From: Psychrobium sp051201665
Lineage (GTDB): Bacteria > Pseudomonadota > Gammaproteobacteria > Enterobacterales > Psychrobiaceae
Assembly: GCF_051201665.1 (NCBI RefSeq)
Contig: NZ_CP179210.1
Span: 3,472,001 to 3,536,000, forward strand
Length of the DNA: 64,000 nucleotides
Direction: 5' to 3'
Below, piece by piece: positions 43,012 through 52,021 of this stretch. The notes under the pieces are model-generated. The model was not told the DNA's origin. It did no database searches and was given only the letters and a program-made list of their open reading frames with translations. A program made the position numbers and the translations under genes. Every line of letters starts with the position of its first letter. The stretch's first letter is position 1.

Positions 43012-44191
43012 GCTTCGTATGTTCCGAGTTAATAATTATTAGGCCAATTAAAAATATAGCCCATAGTGATGTTTGTACATGAATCTCATTAAAAAATAAA
43101 AGCATGCTGAAACTTATAAAAAAGTATCTATACATTCTCCTATTTTGTTGATTAGTTTTAATGCCTGAATCACTAAACCTTTTCATCATCAAAACATAAA
43201 CAATGATAAAAATTAACAACATAATAGCTCCGTGCTCAGCAGTAATTTGATTCACTGCCGCTTCAGGTACTCTTTCTCCTTCTGGATAACCTAACTCTTT
43301 CGCAAATTGCCCAAATCGACCTAATCCAATACCTGTAAAAGGGTTCTCAATTCCAACCGTAAATGAATCCTTGTATTGTTTGAATCTCGCATAATCAGCA
43401 CTAGTGATCTGGGTAACTGTCTTTTCTATTCTAGTATTTATGGAGGAAAAGTCATCGACACTCAATTTAGGAATAACAAAATAACTCAATATTGGGAAGC
43501 TCAACAATACCAATATACTTTTGGCTTTTTTACTCGTCTCTCCCCAAAACATTAAAGAAAATAACAAGAAAATAGCCACCAAGTTTTGCCTTGATAGAGA
43601 AAACACGGTAAAAGCAACAAGAAATACAACTGCAAAACCAACTAAACACTTAGACGTTTTACTCCCAGGAAGAGCAACGATAAAAAATAAATTGCAGAAA
43701 ATTAGAACAAATGCCTGATTAAACATTGAATTAATTGAGAACCCGACATCAAGTAATTCCTTTCTTAAGCCTAGTATATTAACTATATCGAAATTTAAAA
43801 TGGAAGCGATCTGAAACAAAAACAAATATGATAAAACCAAGACTGCAGATAGCCATGCATTTGATAATTTGTTGATGTCAAACTCTTTAGAATTATCTAT
43901 ATTAAGCTTCAAAATAACGATAATTACAAATGTAAAAAAAATAGCATATTCTGTTCCACTAATCTTATAATTTAATGCAACTCCAGCTATAGAAGACAAA
44001 ATAAACAAAACCCAAAAATAGAACCACTCAAGAGCAACAGGCTTAAAATTCAATCGCCCATTAACAATGATTTTGCTTATCAAAGTACCTAATAATATTA
44101 AAAATCCTAACCGTTTAGAAGTAATACCGAATCCGATAGGCAAATTAACAGCTGTCATTAAAGCTGAAAATACCACTAAAAAATTTGTCAT
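42980..44191 (-). CDS. O-antigen polymerase/ligase-like membrane protein (Wzy type)
   Basis: 403 residues with about ten to twelve membrane segments and one large periplasmic loop (about residues 255-330) holding the family-typical TGIGLGRFGQFAKELG and ITAEHGAIMLL. This is the Wzy_C/WaaL pattern. With WecA, Wzx and Wzz in the same operon, polymerase is the more likely role. Sequence is very AT-rich. It overlaps the flippase gene by 4 bases and the following glycosyltransferase gene by 32. Confidence 0.82.
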   Translation of the reverse strand: MTNFLVVFSALMTAVNLPIGFGITSKRLGFLILLGTLISKIIVNGRLNFKPVALEWFYFWVLFILSSIAGVALNYKISGTEYAIFFTFVIIVILKLNIDNSKEFDINKLSNAWLSAVLVLSYLFLFQIASILNFDIVNILGLRKELLDVGFSINSMFNQAFVLIFCNLFFIVALPGSKTSKCLVGFAVVFLVAFTVFSLSRQNLVAIFLLFSLMFWGETSKKAKSILVLLSFPILSYFVIPKLSVDDFSSINTRIEKTVTQITSADYARFKQYKDSFTVGIENPFTGIGLGRFGQFAKELGYPEGERVPEAAVNQITAEHGAIMLLIFIIVYVLMMKRFSDSGIKTNQQNRRMYRYFFISFSMLLFFNEIHVQTSLWAIFLIGLIIINSEHTKHGLYTTTPSE

Positions 44192-45357
44192 TTCTTAAAG
44201 CTTCTATAGATGAAGTTAACCAGTACACTAAGTATAATAATCGACAATAATACATATAAAAAAGAGATAATGCTCATTAAGTTACTAAACAGGATTAATA
44301 TTCCGAATCCCAGAAGAAGAAAAGTATATTGAATTGATATATTTCTAAGGTGTTCCCCTTTATTTAAATCAGCGACAAATAACAAACTTGACATCGCTCG
44401 TATGTACACAATTCCTAGCTGGAGCGGTAAAAGCTCTAATACATATTTGAACTTGACATCAAAAAAATTTAAAAAGAAGAACTTTACGGCATAAAAAAGA
44501 ATAATTGATGTCAGCGCACCTATTATTAACGTTAGAATAATTGAAGCTTTCAATTCACTGCTTTTCTTAAAAATATTTTGTTCTGCATACACAGAAAATG
44601 CATTAATTGTCATTTGTGATATGTTTGAAATTTGGCTCCCGACAGCATAAACGGCTAATATTTCGAAGCCAAAAATACTGCCAACGATTAACTTATCACC
44701 CTGAGAAATTATTTTATCAAATAGACTATTCGCCGCAATTTTTACGTTATCAACGAAACTATCGAAATAAATTTGAACAGGCTGAAGGTTTCGTAAGCTC
44801 AATTCTTGAAAAACTAACTTTCTATTGAAGAATATAAATACTGCCATTATAAAGCTTGCGAACAAAAAACGATAAGAGCTTGATAAGCCCGGCGTGAAGA
44901 GTAAGAACAAACAAATTGGAAATATTGAGTAACAAAACTGATTCAGGGCAGAAACAATCATTCTGTTATTTGCTATCAAAAAGGAATTTGTAATCGAAAA
45001 GAAACAATAACAGACGACAAATATCAATGTCGAAAAACCGAATCTAGCATTAAAATCTGTAAATAAATAGAAGTATGCCCCTGAACTAATTACAACCGCT
45101 AGCACCAATGTAAATGCAATAATTAATGTTGTATTTATATCAGCGCTACGCTTCCTAGAACAATCACTCCCGAGAGTCTTTCGTAATTTAGTCTGCGTTC
45201 CTAAAGTACCTGCAAACGATAACCAGTTAGCAATTGCCAACATGAATGTAAACAGCCCAAATTCATATTGCCCAACTGCGGCTACAAATAAGGGAAGCAA
45301 TAGAAACTGAAGTCCAGCGCTTCCATAATTAACAAATAAATACAGCAGCTTATTCAC
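44188..45357 (-). CDS. Polysaccharide flippase (Wzx/MATE-like)
   Basis: 389 residues with about twelve predicted membrane helices. The N-terminus (YLFVNYGSAGLQFLLLPLFV, YEFGLFTFMLAIANWLS) and the internal NSLFDKIISQGDKLIVGSIF are characteristic of Wzx-type flippases, which move undecaprenyl-linked repeat units across the inner membrane. It is somewhat shorter than the usual 410-480 residues. It overlaps the wzy-like gene by 4 bases. No ABC transporter is present in the locus, which fits a Wzx/Wzy pathway. Confidence 0.83.
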   Translation of the reverse strand: MNKLLYLFVNYGSAGLQFLLLPLFVAAVGQYEFGLFTFMLAIANWLSFAGTLGTQTKLRKTLGSDCSRKRSADINTTLIIAFTLVLAVVISSGAYFYLFTDFNARFGFSTLIFVVCYCFFSITNSFLIANNRMIVSALNQFCYSIFPICLFLLFTPGLSSSYRFLFASFIMAVFIFFNRKLVFQELSLRNLQPVQIYFDSFVDNVKIAANSLFDKIISQGDKLIVGSIFGFEILAVYAVGSQISNISQMTINAFSVYAEQNIFKKSSELKASIILTLIIGALTSIILFYAVKFFFLNFFDVKFKYVLELLPLQLGIVYIRAMSSLLFVADLNKGEHLRNISIQYTFLLLGFGILILFSNLMSIISFLYVLLSIIILSVLVNFIYRSFKK

Positions 45358-45358
45358 G

Positions 45359-46129
45359 TTATTTTTGTCTTAGATTTAAAAAGTGATCGGGTATTTTATT
45401 GTTCCAGAAATAACAAAAAAGCGCATAACGCACGCCTCCTTCTAATGGTCTACCACGATGAATACCTTTAGTATCGACCAGCACTAAGTCTCCTGCACTT
45501 CCTTCTATAGAATCGACTTTCGACTTATTATGCAAAAGGTAATTATTAACATCACTCTCGCTAAATCTGAATTGTCCTGGCTTGAATATCTTGTAAAAAT
45601 AGCTTGACAAAACATTAGATTTTAGGTGTGAAGATTTTATAAATTGAAAACAGCCATTTTTAGTCCCGACATCATTTAGATAACATACGCTTTTAAATTG
45701 ATGCGAAACAGGAGAATCTCTGTGCCATCCACCACCGGACCCCTTATTATCTTCGGTAAATGTTATCTTTGCTGCTAATAACATCCCTTTGGGATTAGAG
45801 ATCCCTAAATAGGAACTTAAATAGTTTCTAATTTCTTTATTTTCATAAAACTCAGAAAAGCTCTCGTCTAACTCATTGATAAAGAATATACGATTATCAG
45901 CTCCTTCATCATCTCTCCAAACATTAACTGCATCGCTTTCGACATAGCTGTCAATTTTACCAATCATTTCTTCGCAAGTTTTACGCGATAAAAACTTAGG
46001 TATAACGCTAATTCCATCCCTTCGAAGTGCTTCTATATTATTAATATATTGAGGGCTTGGTTTACTGGCACCAAGAAGTCGTATATTTCTCAGAAGCGAT
46101 TCACCAAGCTCTTTAATTAAAATGTACAT
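45359..46129 (-). CDS. Phytanoyl-CoA dioxygenase (PhyH) family protein
   Basis: 256 residues. Fe(II)/2-oxoglutarate dioxygenase fold with the facial triad readable as HRDS (His and Asp near residue 137) and the distal histidine in KGIHRGRPLEGGVRY, whose arginine should bind 2-oxoglutarate. LDV-type YLNDVGTKNGCFQFI lies between. Such enzymes hydroxylate small molecules. In polysaccharide clusters they are uncommon and may modify a sugar or substituent; no substrate can be named. Placed between the flippase and a putative glycosyltransferase, 1 base from the flippase gene. Confidence 0.82.
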   Translation of the reverse strand: MYILIKELGESLLRNIRLLGASKPSPQYINNIEALRRDGISVIPKFLSRKTCEEMIGKIDSYVESDAVNVWRDDEGADNRIFFINELDESFSEFYENKEIRNYLSSYLGISNPKGMLLAAKITFTEDNKGSGGGWHRDSPVSHQFKSVCYLNDVGTKNGCFQFIKSSHLKSNVLSSYFYKIFKPGQFRFSESDVNNYLLHNKSKVDSIEGSAGDLVLVDTKGIHRGRPLEGGVRYALFCYFWNNKIPDHFLNLRQK

Positions 46130-46160
46130 GTTATTATTCCGCTAAATGATAAAAACTCAA

Positions 46161-47393
46161 TTATTTTATATCATTAATTATCTTGATAATTTGATCTGAA
46201 GGCATTAAATCTGGTTTTTTACAATGATAATTGTACTGAACGCGCTTTTTATGTATCTGTTCAATATTTTGTGAATACTCAAACGAAATCGAACTTGCGT
46301 TTTTAACCTTTAATAAAGCCCCATCTGACAATAGTCCATAATAGTCCTCGGGATACCAATTTTCGAATGTCATTGGCAACATCGAGTAGATTAATGCATC
46401 TATATGAGCACCAGTTATTCCACCAAGTAATATTTGTACACGATCCTGCAACGTCGAAATGTCACTGCAAGGTTCTACATAATCAACGTGAAATTCTTTC
46501 GAAATACCTTCAAAAAATGTATGTCGTGAAACATCAGCAGGGTGAGGTTTTATGAAAATCTGAAAATTAGACTCTCTAACTAAGTTTTCAATTATATCAC
46601 GCACCCAATCATTTGAATCAAGCTCATTAAAACAAACTAATATCCCCTTCAAGGGCTGTCGGCTAATGGGTTTTATATTATCTTCATATCTCACTGCCCC
46701 CACAACTCGAATATCTGAGTTACGATTAACATAGCGATTTTTTTGAATATCAGACTCTAAACAAGAGTATGTACATTCAAGTGGCGGGAAAGTTTCACTC
46801 GTAAATGCATGTGGAATATATACAGAAGGGATATTTAGCTCTTTAGTAGCTTGAACAATAGCGCAAGTCCAGTGATTATGATCATTACTAATAATTACAG
46901 TCCGTGGCCTCCATATCATAAAGAGAAACTTCCAAACCCAAACACTACAACTAGAAATTAATGCTCTTTCAAATCGAATTTTTAATGCCCACTTTTGATA
47001 TTCATTCGGAATGGCATATATACTAATAACTGTAATTGGAAAAACTAACCATCCCATAAAATAGAACCAAAATAGTGGAATGTGACTATCACATTTCATA
47101 TTTCTAAAATTATGAATGCTCAACATTACACCGTTTTCTGATTTTTGATGCACCTTACTTAAAGCTTTAACTTGATTATGAGAGCCAACAAAAAATAGCA
47201 CTTTATCTTTAGGAACATGGATATAGATATCTCTTAATGATTTTAAAGAAAAATACAACGCCCTAATTAAGCCTGTTAATATTGGAGGAAAACGACTCTT
47301 TACTCCTAATTTATTTAAGAATTTCCATTCCAATGAACAAATATCATAATTAAGAACCAATAACCTTTCAGATATAACCTTAAATAAATTCAT
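46161..47393 (-). CDS. Putative GT-B glycosyltransferase, capsule-synthesis type
   Basis: 410 residues, not assigned to a named family with certainty. The C-terminal half has FQIFIKPHPADVSRH, a K-P-H-P motif seen in CDP-glycerol glycerophosphotransferase-like, polysialyltransferase-like and KpsC/S-like enzymes, and GITGAHIDALIYSMLPMTF as a donor-site helix. The N-terminal half has a hydrophobic stretch (LFWFYFMGWLVFPITVISIY). The HP motif would suit transfer from a CMP- or CDP-activated sugar, which fits the nearby nonulosonate-like genes. That assignment is inference. Confidence 0.6.
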   Translation of the reverse strand: MNLFKVISERLLVLNYDICSLEWKFLNKLGVKSRFPPILTGLIRALYFSLKSLRDIYIHVPKDKVLFFVGSHNQVKALSKVHQKSENGVMLSIHNFRNMKCDSHIPLFWFYFMGWLVFPITVISIYAIPNEYQKWALKIRFERALISSCSVWVWKFLFMIWRPRTVIISNDHNHWTCAIVQATKELNIPSVYIPHAFTSETFPPLECTYSCLESDIQKNRYVNRNSDIRVVGAVRYEDNIKPISRQPLKGILVCFNELDSNDWVRDIIENLVRESNFQIFIKPHPADVSRHTFFEGISKEFHVDYVEPCSDISTLQDRVQILLGGITGAHIDALIYSMLPMTFENWYPEDYYGLLSDGALLKVKNASSISFEYSQNIEQIHKKRVQYNYHCKKPDLMPSDQIIKIINDIK

Positions 47394-48040
47394 TATACTC
47401 GCTTACATAGGACTCTTATTAGAGCTTTCAAAATAATTACATTCGCTTTAAAGTATTGTCCAAATCGAGGCTTTCCAAATTCTCTTTCTTCAACCAAAAG
47501 CGGAATATTAAATAACTTTAACCCTCTTCTTTGGCTTTGAATAGCGAGTTCTGTACCAATCGAGTTACAACTATCAAAACCAGAGTTTTTCAAGTATGCA
47601 GTAACTTTATAACCTTTCATTCCACATAATGGATCGTCAATACCCCACATCCATTTTGCAACATGAGCAAAAAGCGCTTCAGCCCATCTCGCTGTATTTT
47701 GTCGTCTGCCAACAACGACATCATATTCAGTTAATTTATCGATAAACAAAGGAACTTCTGATACTGGGTGCTGGCCATCAGCATCAAATGTAATGACTTT
47801 ACTCATTCCCATTTCATGAGCAGCTTTGAAGCCCGCCTCCAAAGAAGAGTCATATCCCAAATTAATATGATTACTGACAACTGTAGCTCCTGCAGCCAGC
47901 GCTAACTGAGCCGTTTTGTCAGAAGAATTATCATTAACAACAATAACATGAAGCAATGGAAGTAACGACATTACGACATTTGAAATTGTCTCTGCTTCAT
48001 TAAATGCAGGAACTACTGCCGCTACTTGATATCTGTCCAC
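47393..48040 (-). CDS. Family 2 glycosyltransferase (DPM1/DolP-mannose synthase-like)
   Basis: 215 residues. GT-A fold with VAAVVPAFNEAETISNVVMS, VVNDNSSDKT, NLGYDSSLEAGF and the metal site TFDADGQHP, followed by VVGRRQ. This subset resembles polyprenyl-phosphate sugar transferases but lacks C-terminal membrane helices. It overlaps neuB by 19 bases at its start, implying translational coupling with the sugar-acid genes upstream. Confidence 0.82.
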   Translation of the reverse strand: MDRYQVAAVVPAFNEAETISNVVMSLLPLLHVIVVNDNSSDKTAQLALAAGATVVSNHINLGYDSSLEAGFKAAHEMGMSKVITFDADGQHPVSEVPLFIDKLTEYDVVVGRRQNTARWAEALFAHVAKWMWGIDDPLCGMKGYKVTAYLKNSGFDSCNSIGTELAIQSQRRGLKLFNIPLLVEEREFGKPRFGQYFKANVIILKALIRVLCKRV

Positions 48041-49098
48041 TTTAAAGTACTTCCACTTGATAAATCTGACTGGGCTATTTTTCCTTCGGCAAATCGCAAA
48101 TCATTAGGCTTCAGTGCCCCTTGCGGAGCCGGTCTTAAAACATCAATATCTGCAACCTTTATTATCTGCCCCTTTTTAATGTCTTTATTCAAATGCAAAC
48201 TACGACGTTGAACAATTGACGTGTGAAGTTCATTTTCTTCAATTCTTTTAATACCAGTACCCAACGATAATTCAAGTTCGCGCGTACGCTCAACCATTTC
48301 AGCCCAACTTTTAGGGTTCATTGCAAACTTATGGTCTGGTCCTTCATGTTCATTAGAATCAGTAAAGTGTTTTTCAATAACCCTAGCTCCTAAAGCAACC
48401 GCACCTAGTACAGTAGAATGGCCAGGAGTATGGTCACTTAACCCCAGAACAGCGCCTGGAAACATATTTGCATATGTTTTCAACACATTAAGTTGAATGT
48501 ATTTGAAGTTATCTAAGCTAGCTGTATAATTTGTATTACACTGCATTAGCACAATGTCTTTTGTATATTGATTAACAGCTTTCATTGCTTTATATACATC
48601 ATCACAAGAAGATGCTCCTGAAGCTAGCAACATCGGCTTACCTTTCTTAGCCATTTCACCAATAATCCAGTCCCAATCGATATCCCCTGAACCAACTTTA
48701 TATGCAGAAACATATGGATCAATATGTTCAATAAGTTCAGCTGAATATGGTGACGTCATAAACTGAATGTTAGCTTTCTTACAGGTAGCTACAAGCTCCG
48801 TTGTCCAAGTTAGGTCAATTGAAGCGCCTTTATAAACTTCGAAAACACTTTTCGACCACGATGCCTGATGGCTGTCTTTCCCGCCAAGTTTCTTAAACCC
48901 TTCATCACTAACTATAGAGCTAGCAGAAAAATGTTGAAACTTCGCGACATCAGCACCCGCATCTGCGCACATATAAATTAACTCTTTTGCTTTCTCCAAA
49001 TCGCCATCATGGTTTGCCCCTATATCTGCAATAAAAAAAGACGGCTTATCTAAACCAATTGTTTTGTTACCGATTTTTATCTGACGATTAAAGTTCAT
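48022..49098 (-). CDS. NeuB-family nonulosonate (sialic/pseudaminic/legionaminic acid) synthase
   Basis: 358 residues. TIM-barrel NeuB domain: FFIADIGANHDGDLEKAKELI, AGADVAKFQHFSASSIVS, FMTSPYSAELIEHI, KVGSGDIDW, GLSDHTPGHST and EKHFTDSNEHEGPDHKFAM, with the SAF (antifreeze-like) C-terminal domain containing RRSLHLNKDIKKGQII. These enzymes condense phosphoenolpyruvate with a six-carbon amino sugar to give a nine-carbon 2-keto acid. Overlaps the RmlD-like gene by 11 bases and the glycosyltransferase gene by 19. Which sugar is used depends on the unusual upstream enzymes. Confidence 0.9.
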   Translation of the reverse strand: MNFNRQIKIGNKTIGLDKPSFFIADIGANHDGDLEKAKELIYMCADAGADVAKFQHFSASSIVSDEGFKKLGGKDSHQASWSKSVFEVYKGASIDLTWTTELVATCKKANIQFMTSPYSAELIEHIDPYVSAYKVGSGDIDWDWIIGEMAKKGKPMLLASGASSCDDVYKAMKAVNQYTKDIVLMQCNTNYTASLDNFKYIQLNVLKTYANMFPGAVLGLSDHTPGHSTVLGAVALGARVIEKHFTDSNEHEGPDHKFAMNPKSWAEMVERTRELELSLGTGIKRIEENELHTSIVQRRSLHLNKDIKKGQIIKVADIDVLRPAPQGALKPNDLRFAEGKIAQSDLSSGSTLKWTDIK

Positions 49099-49942
49099 TA
49101 ATAATTACCTTCTTAATTTCCGATTCGAGTGTTGGTAATTCAACACCATATGTGTTTTCAAATTTCGATACATCCATTCTCATATCCAGCGGTCTAGGTG
49201 CTTTCAAATCCATACTTGCAAATTTAGTTGACTTAGCGAAGCAATGATCTAAGCCCGCTTCTTTCGCAATCATACGTGCAAATATGTCTTTACTCGTTCC
49301 GTCACGAGAACCAACGTTATACACTCCAGGTACAATATTATCTAAAACAATTGATATAGATTCAGATAATGTTTTCATACTCAAAGGATTAAAGTAAACA
49401 TCACTAAACAGCTTGATAGGAACTTTGCAATTAAAACTAGATATCAACCAATCACTAAATGATTCCCTTCCAGCAACACCACTCTTTCCAAAAAAGTTTG
49501 TTCTTAGAACTACACCGCCGATTGCTAAAACTGGGGCTTCACCAGCGAGTTTAGTTAAAGCGTAGTTATTCACAATCTCAACCTCTTGTTCTAATGATTC
49601 TTTTTTATTATATATATGATCTGTTGATATCTGAATTAACTTCCTATTATTTTTCCTTGCCCAAGACGCTAAGTTTTGTGGGACCTTAACATTTAAACTA
49701 TAAGCCAAATTTAGATTAGATTGACATTCATCAACGTTAGTCAAGGCTACAAGATTAATAATGATATCTGGATTTTCTTCATTTAATAACAATTCCACTT
49801 GTTCGAATGAAGTAAGATCAGCGCTGCAGTGACTGCTCTTTTGGTTTCCATGAACACGAGTTTCATATCTACTTTTTAATTCTTTATATAATGTAGAGCC
49901 AAGCATTCCAGTTCCGCCGCAAAGTAAAACTTTTTTTCTCAT
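49088..49942 (-). CDS. RmlD-like sugar-nucleotide reductase (SDR)
   Basis: 284 residues. N-terminal LLCGGTGMLGSTLYKEL, NLVALTNVDECQSN, the STDHIYNKKE region, and YALTKLAGEAPVL as YXXXK; RTNFFGKSG follows. This is the dTDP-4-dehydrorhamnose reductase pattern, but the locus contains no rmlABC genes, so reduction of a different keto sugar is likely. It is coupled by 1-base overlap with the aminotransferase upstream and by 11 bases with neuB downstream. Confidence 0.82.
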   Translation of the reverse strand: MRKKVLLCGGTGMLGSTLYKELKSRYETRVHGNQKSSHCSADLTSFEQVELLLNEENPDIIINLVALTNVDECQSNLNLAYSLNVKVPQNLASWARKNNRKLIQISTDHIYNKKESLEQEVEIVNNYALTKLAGEAPVLAIGGVVLRTNFFGKSGVAGRESFSDWLISSFNCKVPIKLFSDVYFNPLSMKTLSESISIVLDNIVPGVYNVGSRDGTSKDIFARMIAKEAGLDHCFAKSTKFASMDLKAPRPLDMRMDVSKFENTYGVELPTLESEIKKVIINEL

Positions 49943-51258
49943 TAAGTCATCCTCTTGAATCCCATGTGTGATGGCTCACCATCAAGCTTATTACGCAATT
50001 CTCCAGGCGACTCCAAATGTTTCTTCATATTTCCCCAAACCTCATCAGTAGCAGTGAGATACTCCCTGACATTATTTTCGGAATGCGCTCCCATTGAATA
50101 AAAAATATTTGAGGCCAAGAAACCACGTTTAAGCATCTCTTGTACATAGTAAGCCTTAATTATCGACATATTTTCATCGCTTCGAAAGGAAAAGTGAGAT
50201 AAAGGAGGGATTCCACCAATATCAATATCTAAGTTGTGCTTTTGAGCAATGCTTTTCCACCCGCTTTGAACTTTCTCACCAATACTCATGAGGTGTTGAC
50301 CTGTATTCTCTCTGCGATGTTTTGTAATTGTAGCGATCGCAGCTGCTGGTCCTACACGCTCGGTCCAGCAAGTAGAACTTATAAAGCTAATATTTGCAGC
50401 CTCCATAACTTCATCAGTACCAACTAACGCGGAGATAGCGTATCCATTCCCCAAAGCTTTCGAAAAAACTGCCATATGAGGTTCTACATCAAAGAGAGAG
50501 TATGCTGGTCCAGAGTTCATTCTAAATGCTGATGATATTTCATCAAAAATTAAGAATGTATTATATTTTTCAACTAGCTTTTTAACATCATTCAAATATG
50601 TGGGATCTGGATAAATATTTCGGATCGGCTCCATTACGACTGCTGCTACTTCACCATAATTATCTTTCAGTAAAGATTCAAGCCTATCTAAATCGCCATA
50701 AGGAAATGGAATTGCACTTGACCTTAGTCCCTTAGGAACTCCTCGTGCTGAAAGGCCAGGAAGTAGGTGTCCCTCTAAACTATCATTTCCATTATGGTTT
50801 GCTGAAAGGTACCAATCATGCCAGCCATGGTAACCACAAAAGAGTATTTTATCAGCTCCTGTACTTGCACGCGCTAATCGAACTGCAATTGACATAGCTT
50901 CACCGCCAGTACGTGCAAATCTAACTTTTTTCGCCCAAGGATTCAATTCGATTAGTAATTCAGCTAACTGAATTTCTTCTTCTGGTAACAAGGAAGATGA
51001 TACTCCATTTGAAATGGCTTTCTTGACCGCATCATCCACTTCCTCATCCGCGTAACCATGAATTGTCGCACCAATTCCACCAATACTCATATCACAATAC
51101 TTATGTCCGTCTAAATCCCAAACATCAGCGCCTTTAGCTTTAGAGTAATAACCAGGCCATACTCCCGAACTAAACTGACTAGCCTGTTTAGAGAGTAAGT
51201 GTCCGTCTCCAGCTATTAATTTTCTTTGTTTATCTATAAATAATTGTGACTGGGTCAT
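49942..51258 (-). CDS. Class III aminotransferase (glutamate-1-semialdehyde aminomutase-like)
   Basis: 438 residues. PLP fold type I, class III: VWDLDGHKYCDMSIGGIGA, RTGGEAMSIAVRLARASTG, the cofactor-binding CGYHGWHDW, FDEISSAFRMNSG with its conserved aspartate, and the Schiff-base lysine in VFSKALGNGYAISALVG. It resembles HemL, but a sugar or small-molecule aminotransferase is far more likely because it lies inside the NeuB cluster. Standard pseudaminic and legionaminic routes use a DegT-type enzyme instead, so this is an unusual replacement. Confidence 0.85.
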   Translation of the reverse strand: MTQSQLFIDKQRKLIAGDGHLLSKQASQFSSGVWPGYYSKAKGADVWDLDGHKYCDMSIGGIGATIHGYADEEVDDAVKKAISNGVSSSLLPEEEIQLAELLIELNPWAKKVRFARTGGEAMSIAVRLARASTGADKILFCGYHGWHDWYLSANHNGNDSLEGHLLPGLSARGVPKGLRSSAIPFPYGDLDRLESLLKDNYGEVAAVVMEPIRNIYPDPTYLNDVKKLVEKYNTFLIFDEISSAFRMNSGPAYSLFDVEPHMAVFSKALGNGYAISALVGTDEVMEAANISFISSTCWTERVGPAAAIATITKHRRENTGQHLMSIGEKVQSGWKSIAQKHNLDIDIGGIPPLSHFSFRSDENMSIIKAYYVQEMLKRGFLASNIFYSMGAHSENNVREYLTATDEVWGNMKKHLESPGELRNKLDGEPSHMGFKRMT

Positions 51259-51270
51259 ATTTTTTCCTTG

Positions 51271-52020
51271 TTAAAAATCATTTTTTAGAGACTTTATTAA
51301 ACCTTCATCTCTCAGAAAAGATTCATTAAGTTGGTCTATATCAGGATTGTCATTTAAGAATTTGAGAATATCTTGAACTGTAAATTCTTTATTAGATGGA
51401 TATAAAGATTTAAATATTGCTTCTACTTTCAAAAAATCCTCAGGCTCATCTACAGTCCAACGATGCTTTGACAAATCGATTTTGTTTTCAAAACTTCCTG
51501 TCGTGTATTTATCGAGGTTATTTCTAAAGAACATTGTCACATGCTCTCGCTCACTTGGTAGTTTTGATTCTCTCCAAGCTTCTTCAAGCAGCGCTTTTTT
51601 AAAAATCCATGCATCTTGACCATCAGGAAAAGTTGGTACTTCGGTATTGCAAACATAATCAAAACCATTAGCCAAGTAGAATTCTATAAGTTGCTCTATA
51701 ACATTAGGATCGATTAAAGGACAATCCCCAGTTAGTCTCAATATATGGTCTGCGTGATATTTTTGTGATGCGCAGTAGTATCGGTCTAAAACATCATCTA
51801 AACTCCCCCTAAAAACCTGATAGGGTGAGCCACTAAATGTTGATTCAATGATATCGTCAGATTTGTCTTTGCTTGTCGCAATAACAATTTTATCAATACT
51901 TTTCACTTTAGACACTCTTTCGAGTTGGCGCCAAAGCATCGGTTCGCCCAATATCGGCTTTAGGACTTTATTCGGTAATCGAGAACTTGACATTCTGGCT
52001 TGCAATATACATAGAATCAT
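51271..52020 (-). CDS. SpsF/NeuA-like cytidylyltransferase
   Basis: 249 residues. Nucleotidyltransferase fold with ILQARMSSSRLPNKVLKPILG (the CMP-sugar synthetase signature Q-A-R-X-X-S-x-R-L-P), LERVSKVKSIDKIVIATS, RLTGDCPLIDP and the late HRWTVDEPEDF. SpsF proteins activate nonulosonic or related acids with CTP. It lies 1 base from the aldo/keto reductase gene and 12 from the aminotransferase gene, and fits as the activation step after the NeuB reaction. Confidence 0.87.
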   Translation of the reverse strand: MILCILQARMSSSRLPNKVLKPILGEPMLWRQLERVSKVKSIDKIVIATSKDKSDDIIESTFSGSPYQVFRGSLDDVLDRYYCASQKYHADHILRLTGDCPLIDPNVIEQLIEFYLANGFDYVCNTEVPTFPDGQDAWIFKKALLEEAWRESKLPSEREHVTMFFRNNLDKYTTGSFENKIDLSKHRWTVDEPEDFLKVEAIFKSLYPSNKEFTVQDILKFLNDNPDIDQLNESFLRDEGLIKSLKNDF

Positions 52021-52021
52021 C

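Noticed and set aside
49088..51258. dTDP-rhamnose pathway and haem (hemL) assignments for the RmlD-like and aminomutase-like genes
   Set aside because: No rmlA, rmlB or rmlC and no haem genes are nearby, while NeuB, SpsF and PseB homologues are directly adjacent. A sugar-acid role fits better.
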